Shown here piece after piece: positions 8,372-17,818 of a DNA stretch of 64,000 nucleotides (position 1 is its first letter; each line of letters starts with the position of its first letter). The position numbers and the translations under genes were made by a program. This stretch comes from 2-02-FULL-55-14 sp964581115 (GTDB lineage: Bacteria; Bacteroidota; Ignavibacteria; UBA10030): NCBI GenBank assembly GCA_964581115.1, contig CAZOMY010000011.1:16741-80740 (forward strand), in the 5' to 3' direction. The notes under the pieces are model-generated. The model ran no database searches, had not been told where the DNA came from, and saw only the letters and a list, made by a program, of their open reading frames with translations.

Positions 8372-10999
8372 ATGGCCACCAACGAAAAGATCCTCCCCGT
8401 CGACATTGAGGACGAGATGAAGGGATCGTACATCGACTACTCGATGTCGGTCATCGTCGCTCGTGCGCTTCCGGATGTCCGCGACGGGTTAAAGCCGGTA
8501 CACCGCCGCGTGCTGTTCGGGATGCAGGGGCTGGGGCTGGCGAGCAACCGCGCCTACAAGAAGAGCGCACGCATCGTCGGCGAGGTCCTTGGCAAGTACC
8601 ATCCACACGGGGACTCGGCCGTGTACGATACCATGGTGCGGATGGCGCAGGATTTCTCGATGCGCTACATGCTCGTCGACGGACAGGGCAACTTTGGATC
8701 GGTGGACGGTGATTCGGCGGCGGCGATGCGGTACACCGAAGCGCGCCTCACAAAGATCGCGGAAGAGATGCTCCGCGACCTCGAAAAGGACACGGTCGCA
8801 TTCGTCCCCAACTTTGACGATACACTCAAGGAGCCGAGTGTCCTGCCCGCCCTCTTCCCAAACCTGCTGTGCAATGGAGCCAGCGGGATCGCGGTGGGCA
8901 TGGCGACGAACATCCCCCCCCACAACCTGCGTGAAGTGGTCGACGGCTGCATCGCATACATCAAAGACAACGACATCAGCAATGAGAAGCTGATGAAGCA
9001 CGTCACGGCGCCCGATTTCCCGACCGGAGGCATCATCTACGGGTACGACGGTGTGAAAGAGGCCTATACGACCGGCCGCGGGCGCATCGTCATCCGCGCT
9101 AAAGCGTCGATCGAGACGGGCAAGGGAGAGCGTCAGCGGATAATTGTCACCGAGCTACCGTACCAGGTCAACAAGGCGTCGTTGATCGAGAAGATCGCCG
9201 AGTTGGTCAGCGACAAGAAGCTCGAAGATATCGCGAACATCAACGATGAGTCGGACCGCGATGGCTTGCGGGTGGTGATCGACCTGAAGCGCGACGCGAA
9301 TGCCGAGGTGGTGTTGAACAATCTGTACAAGCACACGCAGATGCAGACGACGTTCGGCGTGATCATGCTGGCGCTTGTCGATGGCCGTCCGCAGGTGCTG
9401 ACCCTCAAGCAGATCCTGTCGCATTTCGTGGAACACCGGAACGATGTGGTCGTGCGTCGGACGAAGTTCGAGCTCGACGAGGCGGAGAAGCGGGCCCATA
9501 TTCTCGAAGGCTACATCATCGCGCTCGACAACATCGACGCCATCATCAAGCTCATCAAGGCCTCGAGGGACGTCGAGACGGCCAAGCTGGGACTGATGAA
9601 GAAGTTCAAGCTGTCTGAGATCCAGGCGAAGGCGATCCTCGACATGCGCCTGCAACGGCTCACGGGCCTGGAGCGTCAGAAGGTGGAGGACGAGTACAAG
9701 GCCACGATCAAGCTCATCGAGCGGCTGAAGTCCATTCTCAAGAACAAGTCGCTCCAGTTGCAGATCATCCAAGAGGAGCTGTTGGAGTTGAAACAGAAGT
9801 ACGGCGACAACCGGCGGACAGAGATCGTCTACACGGCGGAAGAATTCTCGATCGAGGACATGATCGCCGAAGAGGACGTCGTCATCACGATCAGCCACGG
9901 CGGACTCATCAAGCGCTTCCCCGTCTCGGGCTACCGCCGGCAGGGACGCGGTGGCCGCGGTGTCACGGGGGCATCGACGCGCGAGGACGACTTCATGGAG
10001 CATATGTTCGTCGCCTCGACGCATGACTACATCCTGATCTTCACGGACAAGGGGCGATGCTATTGGCTGAAGGTGTTCGAGATCCCCGAAGGGGGACGGA
10101 TGTCAAAGGGAAAGCCGATCGGGTCGCTCATCGGCAAGCAGCAGGATGAAACGATCGCGTCGTTCATTGCCGTGAAAGCTTTCAACGATCAGCAGTTCGT
10201 GCTCATGGTGACCCGCGAGGGGATCATCAAGAAGGTGGTGCTCTCGGAGTTCTCGAATCCGCGCCGGAACGGCATCACGGCAGCGAACCTGAAGGGCAAC
10301 GACCGCCTCGTGGATGTCAGGCTTACGGATGGCCGGCACGATGTGGTGATCGGCACGGCCAAGGGTATGGCGATCCGATTCCACGAGCAGGAGTTGCGGC
10401 CGATGGGCCGGAGCGCGGCAGGCGTTCGCGGCATCAAGCTTGGCAAGGGCGACAACGTCGTCGGAGCTATCACGCTTCAGCGAAAGGGGACGACGATCCT
10501 CATTGCGACCGATCGGGGCTACGGCAAACGATCAGAAGAGGATGAGTATCGCGTGAGCCATCGGGGCGGCAAGGGGATCAAGACGGTGAAGATCACCGAT
10601 AAGACCGGATCGATGGTCGCCATTCGTGAGGTGCTTGAGACGGATGATATCGTGGTCGTGACGACCGGTGGCATGGTGATCCGTCAACATGCGGCGGATG
10701 TGCGGGTTGCCGGACGAAATACGCAAGGTGTGCGATTGATCCGGCTACAGGAGAAGGATGAAGTGGCCGACGTTGCGATCGTGGTGGCGGAGGAAGAAGA
10801 GGAGAAGCGGATCGAGGCAGAGGCCGGAAAAGTAAACAGTCCAAACAATCCAGACCCACAGACGGCAAACAAACGCCCAAAGGCCGGGAGCGAAGCATCC
10901 ACCGTGAAGGACAAGAGACCGAGCGCGCCAGATGTCAAGGAAAAGCCACCAAGCGCTGCGGCAAAGAGGTCGGGTGCGAAGAAGAAGGGGAAGAGATAA
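8372..10999 (+). CDS. gyrA: DNA gyrase subunit A
   Basis: 875 residues. The N-terminal breakage-reunion domain has catalytic Tyr121 (A-A-A-M-R-Y-T-E). The quinolone-determining segment G-K-Y-H-P-H-G-D-S-A-V-Y-D keeps Ser82 and Asp86, the usual sensitive residues. The C-terminal beta-pinwheel has a GyrA-box-like Q-G-R-G-G-R-G, which supports gyrase rather than topoisomerase IV. The last 60 or so residues are a low-complexity Lys/Pro/Ala-rich tail. With GyrB it introduces negative supercoils. A terminator lies about 60 bases after the stop. Confidence 0.97.
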   Translation: MATNEKILPVDIEDEMKGSYIDYSMSVIVARALPDVRDGLKPVHRRVLFGMQGLGLASNRAYKKSARIVGEVLGKYHPHGDSAVYDTMVRMAQDFSMRYMLVDGQGNFGSVDGDSAAAMRYTEARLTKIAEEMLRDLEKDTVAFVPNFDDTLKEPSVLPALFPNLLCNGASGIAVGMATNIPPHNLREVVDGCIAYIKDNDISNEKLMKHVTAPDFPTGGIIYGYDGVKEAYTTGRGRIVIRAKASIETGKGERQRIIVTELPYQVNKASLIEKIAELVSDKKLEDIANINDESDRDGLRVVIDLKRDANAEVVLNNLYKHTQMQTTFGVIMLALVDGRPQVLTLKQILSHFVEHRNDVVVRRTKFELDEAEKRAHILEGYIIALDNIDAIIKLIKASRDVETAKLGLMKKFKLSEIQAKAILDMRLQRLTGLERQKVEDEYKATIKLIERLKSILKNKSLQLQIIQEELLELKQKYGDNRRTEIVYTAEEFSIEDMIAEEDVVITISHGGLIKRFPVSGYRRQGRGGRGVTGASTREDDFMEHMFVASTHDYILIFTDKGRCYWLKVFEIPEGGRMSKGKPIGSLIGKQQDETIASFIAVKAFNDQQFVLMVTREGIIKKVVLSEFSNPRRNGITAANLKGNDRLVDVRLTDGRHDVVIGTAKGMAIRFHEQELRPMGRSAAGVRGIKLGKGDNVVGAITLQRKGTTILIATDRGYGKRSEEDEYRVSHRGGKGIKTVKITDKTGSMVAIREVLETDDIVVVTTGGMVIRQHAADVRVAGRNTQGVRLIRLQEKDEVADVAIVVAEEEEEKRIEAEAGKVNSPNNPDPQTANKRPKAGSEASTVKDKRPSAPDVKEKPPSAAAKRSGAKKKGKR

Positions 11000-11059
11000 G
11001 CGCCTACGCGCTCACCCACAGCGGAAGCTCTGCGAGTCGTCTGGCGGTCAGCGAACGAG

Positions 11060-11093
11060 AGCGGCGGTCCACATCAGGGCCGCCGCTTTGCTT
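11060..11093 (+). terminator. Rho-independent terminator after gyrA
   Basis: AGCGGCGG (11060-11067) pairs perfectly with CCGCCGCT (11080-11087). The stem extends inward by three more pairs (one G-U) around a 6-base loop, and TTGCTTT follows. It closes the rightward origin cluster before the convergent minus-strand gene at 11169. Confidence 0.8.
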
Positions 11094-11168
11094 TCTGCTC
11101 GATGCATGCGGTCGAGGGGCATGGAAAGCGGACCGGTCGAGGACCGGACTTACCCCGCACAGGAAATC

Positions 11169-13052
11169 TCAGTTTCTCTTCAGAATACCTTTGAGGGCGT
11201 CGCCGGCTTTCTTCTTGAGAGAATCCTCGGCCTTCTTTTTTTCCTGCTCGACACGTTGTTCGAGTTCGTTCTTCTTCTGCTCGACGACGGTGAGCTTCTG
11301 TTTCACCTGAGTCTCGACGTCGTTGACGCGCCGCATCGCCTCAGCCCTTTTCTGCTCGTACAGCGCTTCGACCTCTTTGCGCTTTGCAGCGATCTGGGCG
11401 TTGACCTTTGCTCGGATATCCGCCTGGATGCGCGCCACCTCGTCGCCGACGGCCTTTCGGGCACGCGCTGAGATCTGATCGTCGAGGTCGGTCGTGAATG
11501 CCACGTCAATAGCGCCGCGGTCGTTCCGCCACACACGGAGGTTGACGAAGAAGGCATCGATTGACGACAGCACGTCACGAACAATACGCTCAACAAGATT
11601 GTGGGCCTCGCGATCAAAGCCGACCTTCAATCGCTCAAAGTCCACTCGCGTGGTAGCATTCAGCTTGTTTCCCGGAATGTCGACCTCGATTCTGGCCTTG
11701 GCTATCGCGTCGGTGATCTTGGATGGAAGGAAACCCGAGCGCCCGAGCTCCATAGTTCCCACGGGAATGCCGCTCATGCTGATCTTGTAATTGTCGTGCG
11801 GCGTCTGTCCGCGGCGGTCGAAGAACGCATCGAACGACATGGCCGTGCCATTTCCCTTCCTCGCTCCGAGGGCGACGACCAACGGTCGTCCGGTGATCCG
11901 CTGGTCGTTCGATATGTCGGTCACCTTGCCGCTCGCGGCGAAGTAGTCTGGGTCCTGCCGGGCATCCGTTCCGCCCGTGATCGAAACGTGTTTGACCCAC
12001 ACTTTCGGATAAGCCCGCTCGACGGGGAAGTGTACGTTGATGCCCTGCGAGCGCTTTTCCTGGGCCGGGTCGGGCTTGGGCGTGTACTCGGGGATCCTGG
12101 ACCGGACCATGTCGGCGTAACCCAGATAGGTCTGAGCCTTCGTCATGAGTTCCTTGCCGAGAGCCAATTGGGCAAGGCCCGACATGGACACGTCAGGAAG
12201 CTTGGCCAGCGCAACCGCGTTCCGATAGTCCTGGTTCGCAATGTCGTCGATCTGACGGATGCCGACGACAAGGTCGTTGATGCCGTCAGCAATGGACCGC
12301 TTGCGCTCGTTGATCGTCTTGGTCACATCCTCGACGATTGCATATGCTGCCTTGGCGTTGTTGAACGCCTCGGTCGCCTGAGGCAGCGTCTTGATCTCGT
12401 TGACGTTGATGGCCCTCACACGCGCCTCCACCTCGTCGGCCTGTGCTTTGACGCGGTCGAGAGCGGCAAGCGTCGTATCCCATTGGGTTGCGGCGGCGTC
12501 GATCTGCCGCCTCAATGAATCAAGGTGTCGATAGGTGGCGAGATTCGCAGGATTCGTGAGGCTGTCGATGTTCAACTCGGCCCGGAGCTTCGCTAGGTCG
12601 AACACGGGAGCCTTCTTGGCGTCATCCGCGATGGCCGTGGCGGCTTGTGCGACGGGCGACGGCTCGGCGTTGGGATCAGGGGGAGGCGGAGGCGGCTTGG
12701 GGATCGACCCGTCGGTCGTGCGCTTCGTGCCGAGGATAAGACCGTTGACCTCCATGGTCTCAACGATGAACTTGGCTCGGAGCAACTGGTTCACATCCAT
12801 CGCGAACTGGACGCGCCCCGTCTCGAAAATGTTGAACCACGGTTCGCCGGGGTCGGCCACCTGCAGGCGCTCGAAACGAATGCCCAAGGGGGAGAGGGTC
12901 AACGAGAGGTCGTCGATCTCGACCTTAGCGCCGACAACGCGCTCCCCGGCATACTCCAGCCCAGACTCAACCCACCCGTCGAGGAAGAAGTAGAGGACGA
13001 CGAACAGAATGATGACCGGGACGAGCGCAAAGAGAACGAAATTCCTTCTCAT
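11169..13052 (-). CDS. TIGR03545-family membrane-anchored protein
   Basis: 627 residues. One N-terminal transmembrane helix (about 5-25) is followed by a large periplasmic part whose first 100 residues resemble AsmA-type domains (V-E-I-D-D-L-S-L-T-L-S-P-L-G). A proline-rich stretch (about 118-130) comes next, and the last 70 residues are a charged Glu/Lys/Gln-rich coiled coil. This family is known only as a partner of TIGR03546, and here it overlaps that gene by 4 bases. The function is unknown. AsmA-like proteins are linked to envelope lipid or outer-membrane assembly, so an envelope role is a reasonable guess. Confidence 0.75.
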   Translation of the reverse strand: MRRNFVLFALVPVIILFVVLYFFLDGWVESGLEYAGERVVGAKVEIDDLSLTLSPLGIRFERLQVADPGEPWFNIFETGRVQFAMDVNQLLRAKFIVETMEVNGLILGTKRTTDGSIPKPPPPPPDPNAEPSPVAQAATAIADDAKKAPVFDLAKLRAELNIDSLTNPANLATYRHLDSLRRQIDAAATQWDTTLAALDRVKAQADEVEARVRAINVNEIKTLPQATEAFNNAKAAYAIVEDVTKTINERKRSIADGINDLVVGIRQIDDIANQDYRNAVALAKLPDVSMSGLAQLALGKELMTKAQTYLGYADMVRSRIPEYTPKPDPAQEKRSQGINVHFPVERAYPKVWVKHVSITGGTDARQDPDYFAASGKVTDISNDQRITGRPLVVALGARKGNGTAMSFDAFFDRRGQTPHDNYKISMSGIPVGTMELGRSGFLPSKITDAIAKARIEVDIPGNKLNATTRVDFERLKVGFDREAHNLVERIVRDVLSSIDAFFVNLRVWRNDRGAIDVAFTTDLDDQISARARKAVGDEVARIQADIRAKVNAQIAAKRKEVEALYEQKRAEAMRRVNDVETQVKQKLTVVEQKKNELEQRVEQEKKKAEDSLKKKAGDALKGILKRN

Positions 13053-13579
13053 GATAGCCCTCCCAGATCCCGGACCTTCTCATACCAGCGGACGATGAAG
13101 TTCTTGCTGATGATCTGGTAAAGGCGGGTCTTTTCGATGCGGGCCCCGACGGTTTTGCGATATGCGATGACGAACCGCTTCATGCCGAAGAACACCGGCG
13201 GTCCTAAGACAAAGGCGCCGACGAAGCTTCCCATGACGATCGTATTATTGAAACGCGTCAAGGGTGCGATCGGGGCGTTGTACAGCGCCGTCCAGAATCC
13301 CTTAAGCCCCTCCACATCAACGAGGAGCCAGTAGCCTATCTGGTGGAAGACCGGGTCAAGCAGCCAGGCGATCAAGGCAAAGAGCGTCGCAGCCAAGAAG
13401 GCGGCGGAGAGATTGACGTTGAGGACAAAGATCACAAGCCACAGCAACAGGCCCTGGAGGCTCAGGCCCGGCATGAGCCCGACGATCGATCCCAGCGCAA
13501 AGCCGCCAGCCACCTGATTTGGCGTTTGTCCTTCTCGCAGGATCTTGATGAAGTTCGAGACGATTTGGAGCCAGAACAT
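13049..13579 (-). CDS. TIGR03546 / DUF2062-type membrane protein
   Basis: 176 residues with three to four hydrophobic segments. It has the G-Q-T-P-N-Q-V-A-G-G-F-A-L-G-x-x-x-G-L-M-P-G motif of the DUF2062/TIGR03546 group, in which an amphipathic loop precedes a membrane helix. The function is unknown. Its stop overlaps the start of the TIGR03545 gene (ATGA), and the two always occur together as a presumed complex. A degenerate period-7 repeat array lies directly upstream of its start. Confidence 0.75.
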   Translation of the reverse strand: MFWLQIVSNFIKILREGQTPNQVAGGFALGSIVGLMPGLSLQGLLLWLVIFVLNVNLSAAFLAATLFALIAWLLDPVFHQIGYWLLVDVEGLKGFWTALYNAPIAPLTRFNNTIVMGSFVGAFVLGPPVFFGMKRFVIAYRKTVGARIEKTRLYQIISKNFIVRWYEKVRDLGGLS

Positions 13580-13614
13580 GGGGGAATGGAAGAATGTCGA
13601 CGGAAGACCGAGTT

Positions 13615-13719
13615 AGAATACAGAATACGGCAGACAGAAGCCAGAGGACGGAGGTCAAAAGCGAGAGACCAGAGAACGGAGGCCAGAGAACAAGAGCGAA
13701 GAACAAGGGGCGAGTTCAG
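13615..13719. repeat. Degenerate period-7 array (AGAGAAC-type)
   Basis: Fifteen consecutive 7-base units can be laid end to end: agaatac twice, then agaggac, ggaggtc, agagacc, agagaac, ggaggcc, agagaac, aagagcg and similar units. They share a purine-rich pattern close to RGARRMC. The array fills most of the 192-base spacer between the DUF2062 gene and the lipocalin gene, ending about 36 bases upstream of the former's start. No coding signal is seen in it. Confidence 0.7.
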
Positions 13720-13771
13720 ATGGCGACGCCAGGCGGCGGATCGCAAAGTATCATGCCAAACGGAGCGAAGT

Positions 13772-14296
13772 TCAGCCGCCGCAATCGTGTTTTGTGTACT
13801 GCATCTGATCCGTCGCGAATCCTTTGGAATTCAGGTCGCCCACCAAGCGTTCGAGCAAATCGGGATTCATCGTCGGCGTTCGTGACAGGATCCAGCAGTA
13901 CTTGCGGCTGGGCAGGCCGACGACCGCCCAGGAGTATTCTTTGTCGTCCAGACCGATCACCCAATAGTCACCTCGGAATGGCCAAAAGAACTGAACGCGG
14001 AGCTTGGCATTGTTGCTTCCCTCAACCACAAAGGCCTTTCCTTCAACCCGATCGACCTCGCCATCCTTCCTGCACGTATTGATCACGCGGACCGTTGTCG
14101 CATCGACGATCTCGTACTCGGCCGTGGTACATGAACAGCCACGCTGCTGCGAGACGGGCAGGCTGGCGATCTCGTACCAGCGTCCGGAATAGCGCCCGAG
14201 ATCGACGGAAGAAACGGTATCCAGTGGAAGGGTGGAACGGGAGCAGCCAAAGAGAAGGAGAAGACACAGGGAGGAGGTGAAATAGGAAGCATGCAT
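13772..14296 (-). CDS. blc: Outer-membrane lipocalin lipoprotein (Blc family)
   Basis: 174 residues. The N-terminus is a lipoprotein signal with lipobox L-F-G-C (Cys18). The mature part has the lipocalin G-x-W motif in D-L-G-R-Y-S-G-R-W-Y-E-I-A, the Y-W-V-I-G-L-D motif, and the C-terminal L-S-R-T-P segment of Blc proteins. These proteins bind lysophospholipids or fatty acids and act in envelope maintenance. The start at 14296 has a GAGG 5 bases ahead. An upstream ATG at 14314 would add six residues before the signal. It is the last gene of the MacAB-like operon. Confidence 0.88.
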   Translation of the reverse strand: MHASYFTSSLCLLLLFGCSRSTLPLDTVSSVDLGRYSGRWYEIASLPVSQQRGCSCTTAEYEIVDATTVRVINTCRKDGEVDRVEGKAFVVEGSNNAKLRVQFFWPFRGDYWVIGLDDKEYSWAVVGLPSRKYCWILSRTPTMNPDLLERLVGDLNSKGFATDQMQYTKHDCGG

Positions 14297-14303
14297 AGTC
14301 GCC

Positions 14304-15176
14304 TCAGGGTCCATAGAGTGTCACCGTCTGGCCTGACCGGATGCGCCTCACGCGCACAGCATTTGTGTCGCTCGATTCGAGCAGCCACAGGTCCCCCGAC
14401 GGATCAATGAGTCCACCGGTCGGTCCCCAGGGTTCGCTCGACCGCACCACGTCCACCACCTCACCTCGCCGGTCCACCCGGAGAACCACGCGATATCCCA
14501 ACATGGCCACATACACACGCTCTTGCGGGTCGGTCCAGAGCCCCATGATCTTGTGGTGGCCATTCTCGACATGCTCGAACCCACGACGGCTTTTCAGGCC
14601 TCTCGCCAGCATTGAGGTCCTGCCCGAGGCGTCGATCCGCAACAGGTCGTCTGCCTCCAGGTAGTAGACGGTGCCGTCCGGAGTAACCGTCATACGGCCG
14701 GGGCGTTGAACGTTGTGGGCCAACGTTGTCACGCGGCCGTCGATCTCACGCCGGCGAATTTCGGAACGTTCATCCCGATCGATCCAGTACATCCGTCCCC
14801 GACCATCCCGGTCGAAATGAAACTCGTCGTGATCGTCTCGAAAGCCCTGGCGCGCGGGAACAAGGTCGATCAGAGTCCCATCGGGCGATCGGCGCCATAC
14901 GCGATGGCCCCAACGGCCGGTATGGTCCCCCTCATACCACAGATGTTCGCCGTAGAGGTTATCGAGAGAATCGATATACAGCTCATGCGTGTGCACGCTG
15001 CTGACGATGACCATTCGTTCGCCGGACGGAGCGATCATCCACACGCGTGCGAGGTCGGTATAGTAGACATTGCCTCGGCTGTCGCGTACGATCCCGGTGC
15101 CGGGGTGAGCGATCAGCGACGCGGCAGACAGTACGATCGCAAGGACGAAAACCGCGACTGAGGGACGAGGCAGCAC
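14304..15176 (-). CDS. Secreted beta-propeller (NHL/SMP-30-like) protein
   Basis: 290 residues with a clear signal peptide (about 1-23, ending A-H-P). Repeated blades follow of the type G-x-V-Y-Y-x-D, for example R-G-N-V-Y-Y-T-D, G-R-M-Y-W-I-D and G-T-V-Y-Y-L-E. This pattern fits a six-bladed propeller of the NHL or SMP-30/gluconolactonase-like type. No substrate can be assigned. Its start overlaps the stop of the upstream permease by one base, so it is cotranslated with the ABC export genes, and the lipocalin follows. Confidence 0.65.
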   Translation of the reverse strand: MLPRPSVAVFVLAIVLSAASLIAHPGTGIVRDSRGNVYYTDLARVWMIAPSGERMVIVSSVHTHELYIDSLDNLYGEHLWYEGDHTGRWGHRVWRRSPDGTLIDLVPARQGFRDDHDEFHFDRDGRGRMYWIDRDERSEIRRREIDGRVTTLAHNVQRPGRMTVTPDGTVYYLEADDLLRIDASGRTSMLARGLKSRRGFEHVENGHHKIMGLWTDPQERVYVAMLGYRVVLRVDRRGEVVDVVRSSEPWGPTGGLIDPSGDLWLLESSDTNAVRVRRIRSGQTVTLYGP

Positions 15177-16345
15177 TATGCGGCCCGTAGCGCGTTGACG
15201 ATGTTCAGCCGTGCGGCGCGGACGGCCGGAAGGAAGCCGCCCACGAAACCCATTCCAATAGAGAACAACAAGGTGATCACGATAATGTCGGGCGTCAACG
15301 CAAACGAGAATGCCAACTCGGCGAAGGACCCGAAATTGAGCGTTGAGATCTGAAACAATTGCAGAACGGAGGCGAATGCCAGGCCGACGCCTCCACCGAT
15401 GAGGGCGATCAACAGCGACTCCATCAGGAACGCTATAAGCACACTCCGCCGGCGGAATCCGAGCGCACGAAGGGTGCCAACCTCGACCGTTCGGTTCGCG
15501 ACGGCGGCGTACATCGTGATCATCGCTCCGACGGTCGACCCCAGGCTGAAGAATACGGTGATGAACACGCCGAAAATGCGGATGAAGATGGCCATCGCCT
15601 CGGACTGTTCCTCGAAGTACTGCCGCTCGCGCTTCGTTTCGAATTGGTTCAGCCGCTGGTCTGCCTCAAAAGCCCGCTTGAAATCGTCGAAGCGTTCCTC
15701 ACCCTCCAGCCGCACGGTCATGCTCGAAACGGAATTGCCGCGGTTGAAGGCCGACAGCAGCTGGAGCGCATCGCCCCACATCTCGGACTCAAATCCGCTG
15801 CTGTTTGCCTCGAAGGTGCCGACGACGGTCCATTGGTCGCCTGCGAATTTCACCTGGTCACCGATGCGGGCGCCGCGGAAGCGCTCGGAGACCGAAATGC
15901 CGGCAATGACCTCGCGGGCGCCGAATGTGAACATGCGACCCTCGACGATCCTCACCTGCGGTCGCATCGTTGTGGCCAGCGGGGAAACGCCGCGCACGAT
16001 GACATTGCTGAGCCCGCCGTCGAGTTTTTCTAGGTTGATGACCACCACCGGTTCACCCGAAACGACGGGAGTACCGTCAGCCATCCTCGCAATGTGAGGG
16101 AGCGTCCGCACGATCCCCGCCGTGGTGCCGTCGATGATGCTGGAGATCTCTCCTTGTGCCGCTTTGCGGACGACGATGGCGTTCGCCGGGTCGCCGGTAG
16201 CGACGAGCGTTTCCTGAATGCCGCGGGCCATCATCAGGACGGCGGCGAACACGAAGGCGACAAGCGCGATACCGAACACGGTAATGAACGTGGTCAGACG
16301 CCGTGTGCCAAGGTTTCGAAGAATGTAGGAGAACGGGATTTTCAT
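15176..16345 (-). CDS. ABC transporter permease, FtsX/MacB type (second)
   Basis: 389 residues. The topology is that of MacB/LolC-type permeases: one N-terminal transmembrane helix (about 19-40), a large periplasmic domain of about 220 residues, and three C-terminal helices in the FtsX domain (about 255-385). The end matches the family (F-L-P-A-V-R-A-A-R-L-N-I-V-N-A-L-R). Such permeases do not pump through a membrane channel. They transmit ATPase motion to the periplasm to move lipids, lipoproteins or small molecules. It is paired with another permease, an ATPase and an adaptor upstream. Confidence 0.85.
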   Translation of the reverse strand: MKIPFSYILRNLGTRRLTTFITVFGIALVAFVFAAVLMMARGIQETLVATGDPANAIVVRKAAQGEISSIIDGTTAGIVRTLPHIARMADGTPVVSGEPVVVINLEKLDGGLSNVIVRGVSPLATTMRPQVRIVEGRMFTFGAREVIAGISVSERFRGARIGDQVKFAGDQWTVVGTFEANSSGFESEMWGDALQLLSAFNRGNSVSSMTVRLEGEERFDDFKRAFEADQRLNQFETKRERQYFEEQSEAMAIFIRIFGVFITVFFSLGSTVGAMITMYAAVANRTVEVGTLRALGFRRRSVLIAFLMESLLIALIGGGVGLAFASVLQLFQISTLNFGSFAELAFSFALTPDIIVITLLFSIGMGFVGGFLPAVRAARLNIVNALRAA

Positions 16346-16469
16346 GAGAGTCTGCCCGGGTGAACAAAGGTCTCACACTCGTCAAGAGCACAGAGAGAAC
16401 AGGGGCATTGGCTTGTTCCAACCGCTCTCTGCGCGCTCCACGATCTCTGCAGCTCTGTGCGCATCTGTT

Positions 16470-17630
16470 TCATCCAAGATGTCGCAATCCATCCACGATG
16501 CGCGTTCCGAGCGCCCGCTGTATCGGGAAGATCGACGCGGTCAGGCCGACCACGACGGCGGAGAGCGCCGCCAGAATGAGCGTGATCGGCTCGATCATGA
16601 ACACCGGAAAGAAACCCTTGGGCACAGCGGCCGCGAAGCCCTCCACGAGCGGGAACGTAAGCAAGACTCCGACGCCCGCGCCCGCGAACGAGATCAGCAA
16701 CGACTCTCCGCCAATGAGGCCGACCAGGTGGCCTCCGGAGAATCCGAGCGTCTTGAGCACGGCATACTCCCGCGTTCGCTCGCGGGCCGACATGATCATG
16801 GTGTTCCCAAGCACGAGCATGATGATACCGATGATCACGAAAGACAGAAAATTCATGGCCGTGATGATCGTTCCCGTTGACGCAAGGAAGCTTTGCTGGA
16901 ACGCCCGCTCGGTCTCGGTCTTCGTCTCGGCCCGAGAATTCGCGAAAAGACCGTCGATCTGAGCAGAAACCTCGGCCGATCGCGCAGGGTCATCGATCTT
17001 TACGATGTACCAGCCGACCTGTCCTTCACGGCCCGTGCTTTCTGTTCGCAGGCGCTCGTCGAGGTACTGCCAGTGGAAGACCATCTGCGTTCCATCGACG
17101 GTCTCGTCGCGACGCTGGTAGATGCCCCGGATCACGAACTCCCAGTCGCCGGGGTAGATATCCCCCGTGACGTTGATGACGTCGCCGAGCTTGAACCCAT
17201 ACTGCTGCGCGATCGTTTCGCCGACCACGCATGCATTGCGCTCCTTCTTAAACGCTTCGTACTGTTCGGGAGCCAGCTGGAACTCGCGATAGACCTCAAA
17301 ATAGGTCTCGGCGTCGACCGCAAGGCGGGCGAAGAACTGATTTTTGTCCTTGTACACACCCTGGAACCAGTTCGCATACGTGACCATCTCCACCCCTGGA
17401 ATCCTTTGGATCTTGTCCAAATAAGCATATGGAAGAGGGAAGATGAAGGACACCGCCTGCCGCGCGATCAGCCGATCGGGGGCCGCCATGTCAAGCCCGG
17501 CGTGCCAGGCGGTATAGACGGTGCGAAGCAATCCGAAGGCGGTGACGGCGATGGCGATGCCGAGGACGGTGAGCGCGGTTCGGAGCTTGTGCCGAACGGC
17601 GTTCTTGAGAATGAGCTTGAGTACGCGCAT
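16470..17630 (-). CDS. ABC transporter permease, FtsX/MacB type (first)
   Basis: 386 residues with one N-terminal helix (about 12-30), a periplasmic domain of about 230 residues, and a C-terminal FtsX domain with three helices. It is the same fold as the next gene but clearly divergent in sequence, so the two probably form a heterodimer like LolC/LolE. The spacers on both sides (188 and 124 bases) are unusually long for an operon and contain inverted repeats. Confidence 0.85.
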   Translation of the reverse strand: MRVLKLILKNAVRHKLRTALTVLGIAIAVTAFGLLRTVYTAWHAGLDMAAPDRLIARQAVSFIFPLPYAYLDKIQRIPGVEMVTYANWFQGVYKDKNQFFARLAVDAETYFEVYREFQLAPEQYEAFKKERNACVVGETIAQQYGFKLGDVINVTGDIYPGDWEFVIRGIYQRRDETVDGTQMVFHWQYLDERLRTESTGREGQVGWYIVKIDDPARSAEVSAQIDGLFANSRAETKTETERAFQQSFLASTGTIITAMNFLSFVIIGIIMLVLGNTMIMSARERTREYAVLKTLGFSGGHLVGLIGGESLLISFAGAGVGVLLTFPLVEGFAAAVPKGFFPVFMIEPITLILAALSAVVVGLTASIFPIQRALGTRIVDGLRHLG

Positions 17631-17650
17631 GGGGTCAATCGGTGGCTAAA

Positions 17651-17759
17651 GACCAAAGCGTGTGGCCGAATTCGGGATCGTGAGAGCAACACCCTCGATC
17701 CACGACGAGCCTTTGGTCCAAGGATCCTTATCGATTCGCCCCGGCCGAAGGCCCGGGGC
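17651..17759. repeat. Nested inverted repeats in an operon spacer
   Basis: The 188-base spacer between permease and ATPase genes has GACCAAAG (17651-17658) matched by CTTTGGTC (17711-17718). Next comes GCCCCGG (17738-17744) matched by CCGGGGC (17753-17759), which would form a compact GC-rich hairpin. There is no T-run, so this is not a standard terminator. It belongs to the hairpin-rich spacer elements seen through the window. Confidence 0.5.
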
Positions 17760-17818
17760 TCAAGTGTTCAGAATGCCAAGAGCACAGAGGACGCGAAGCG
17801 GCGAGCATGTTTGCGCCG

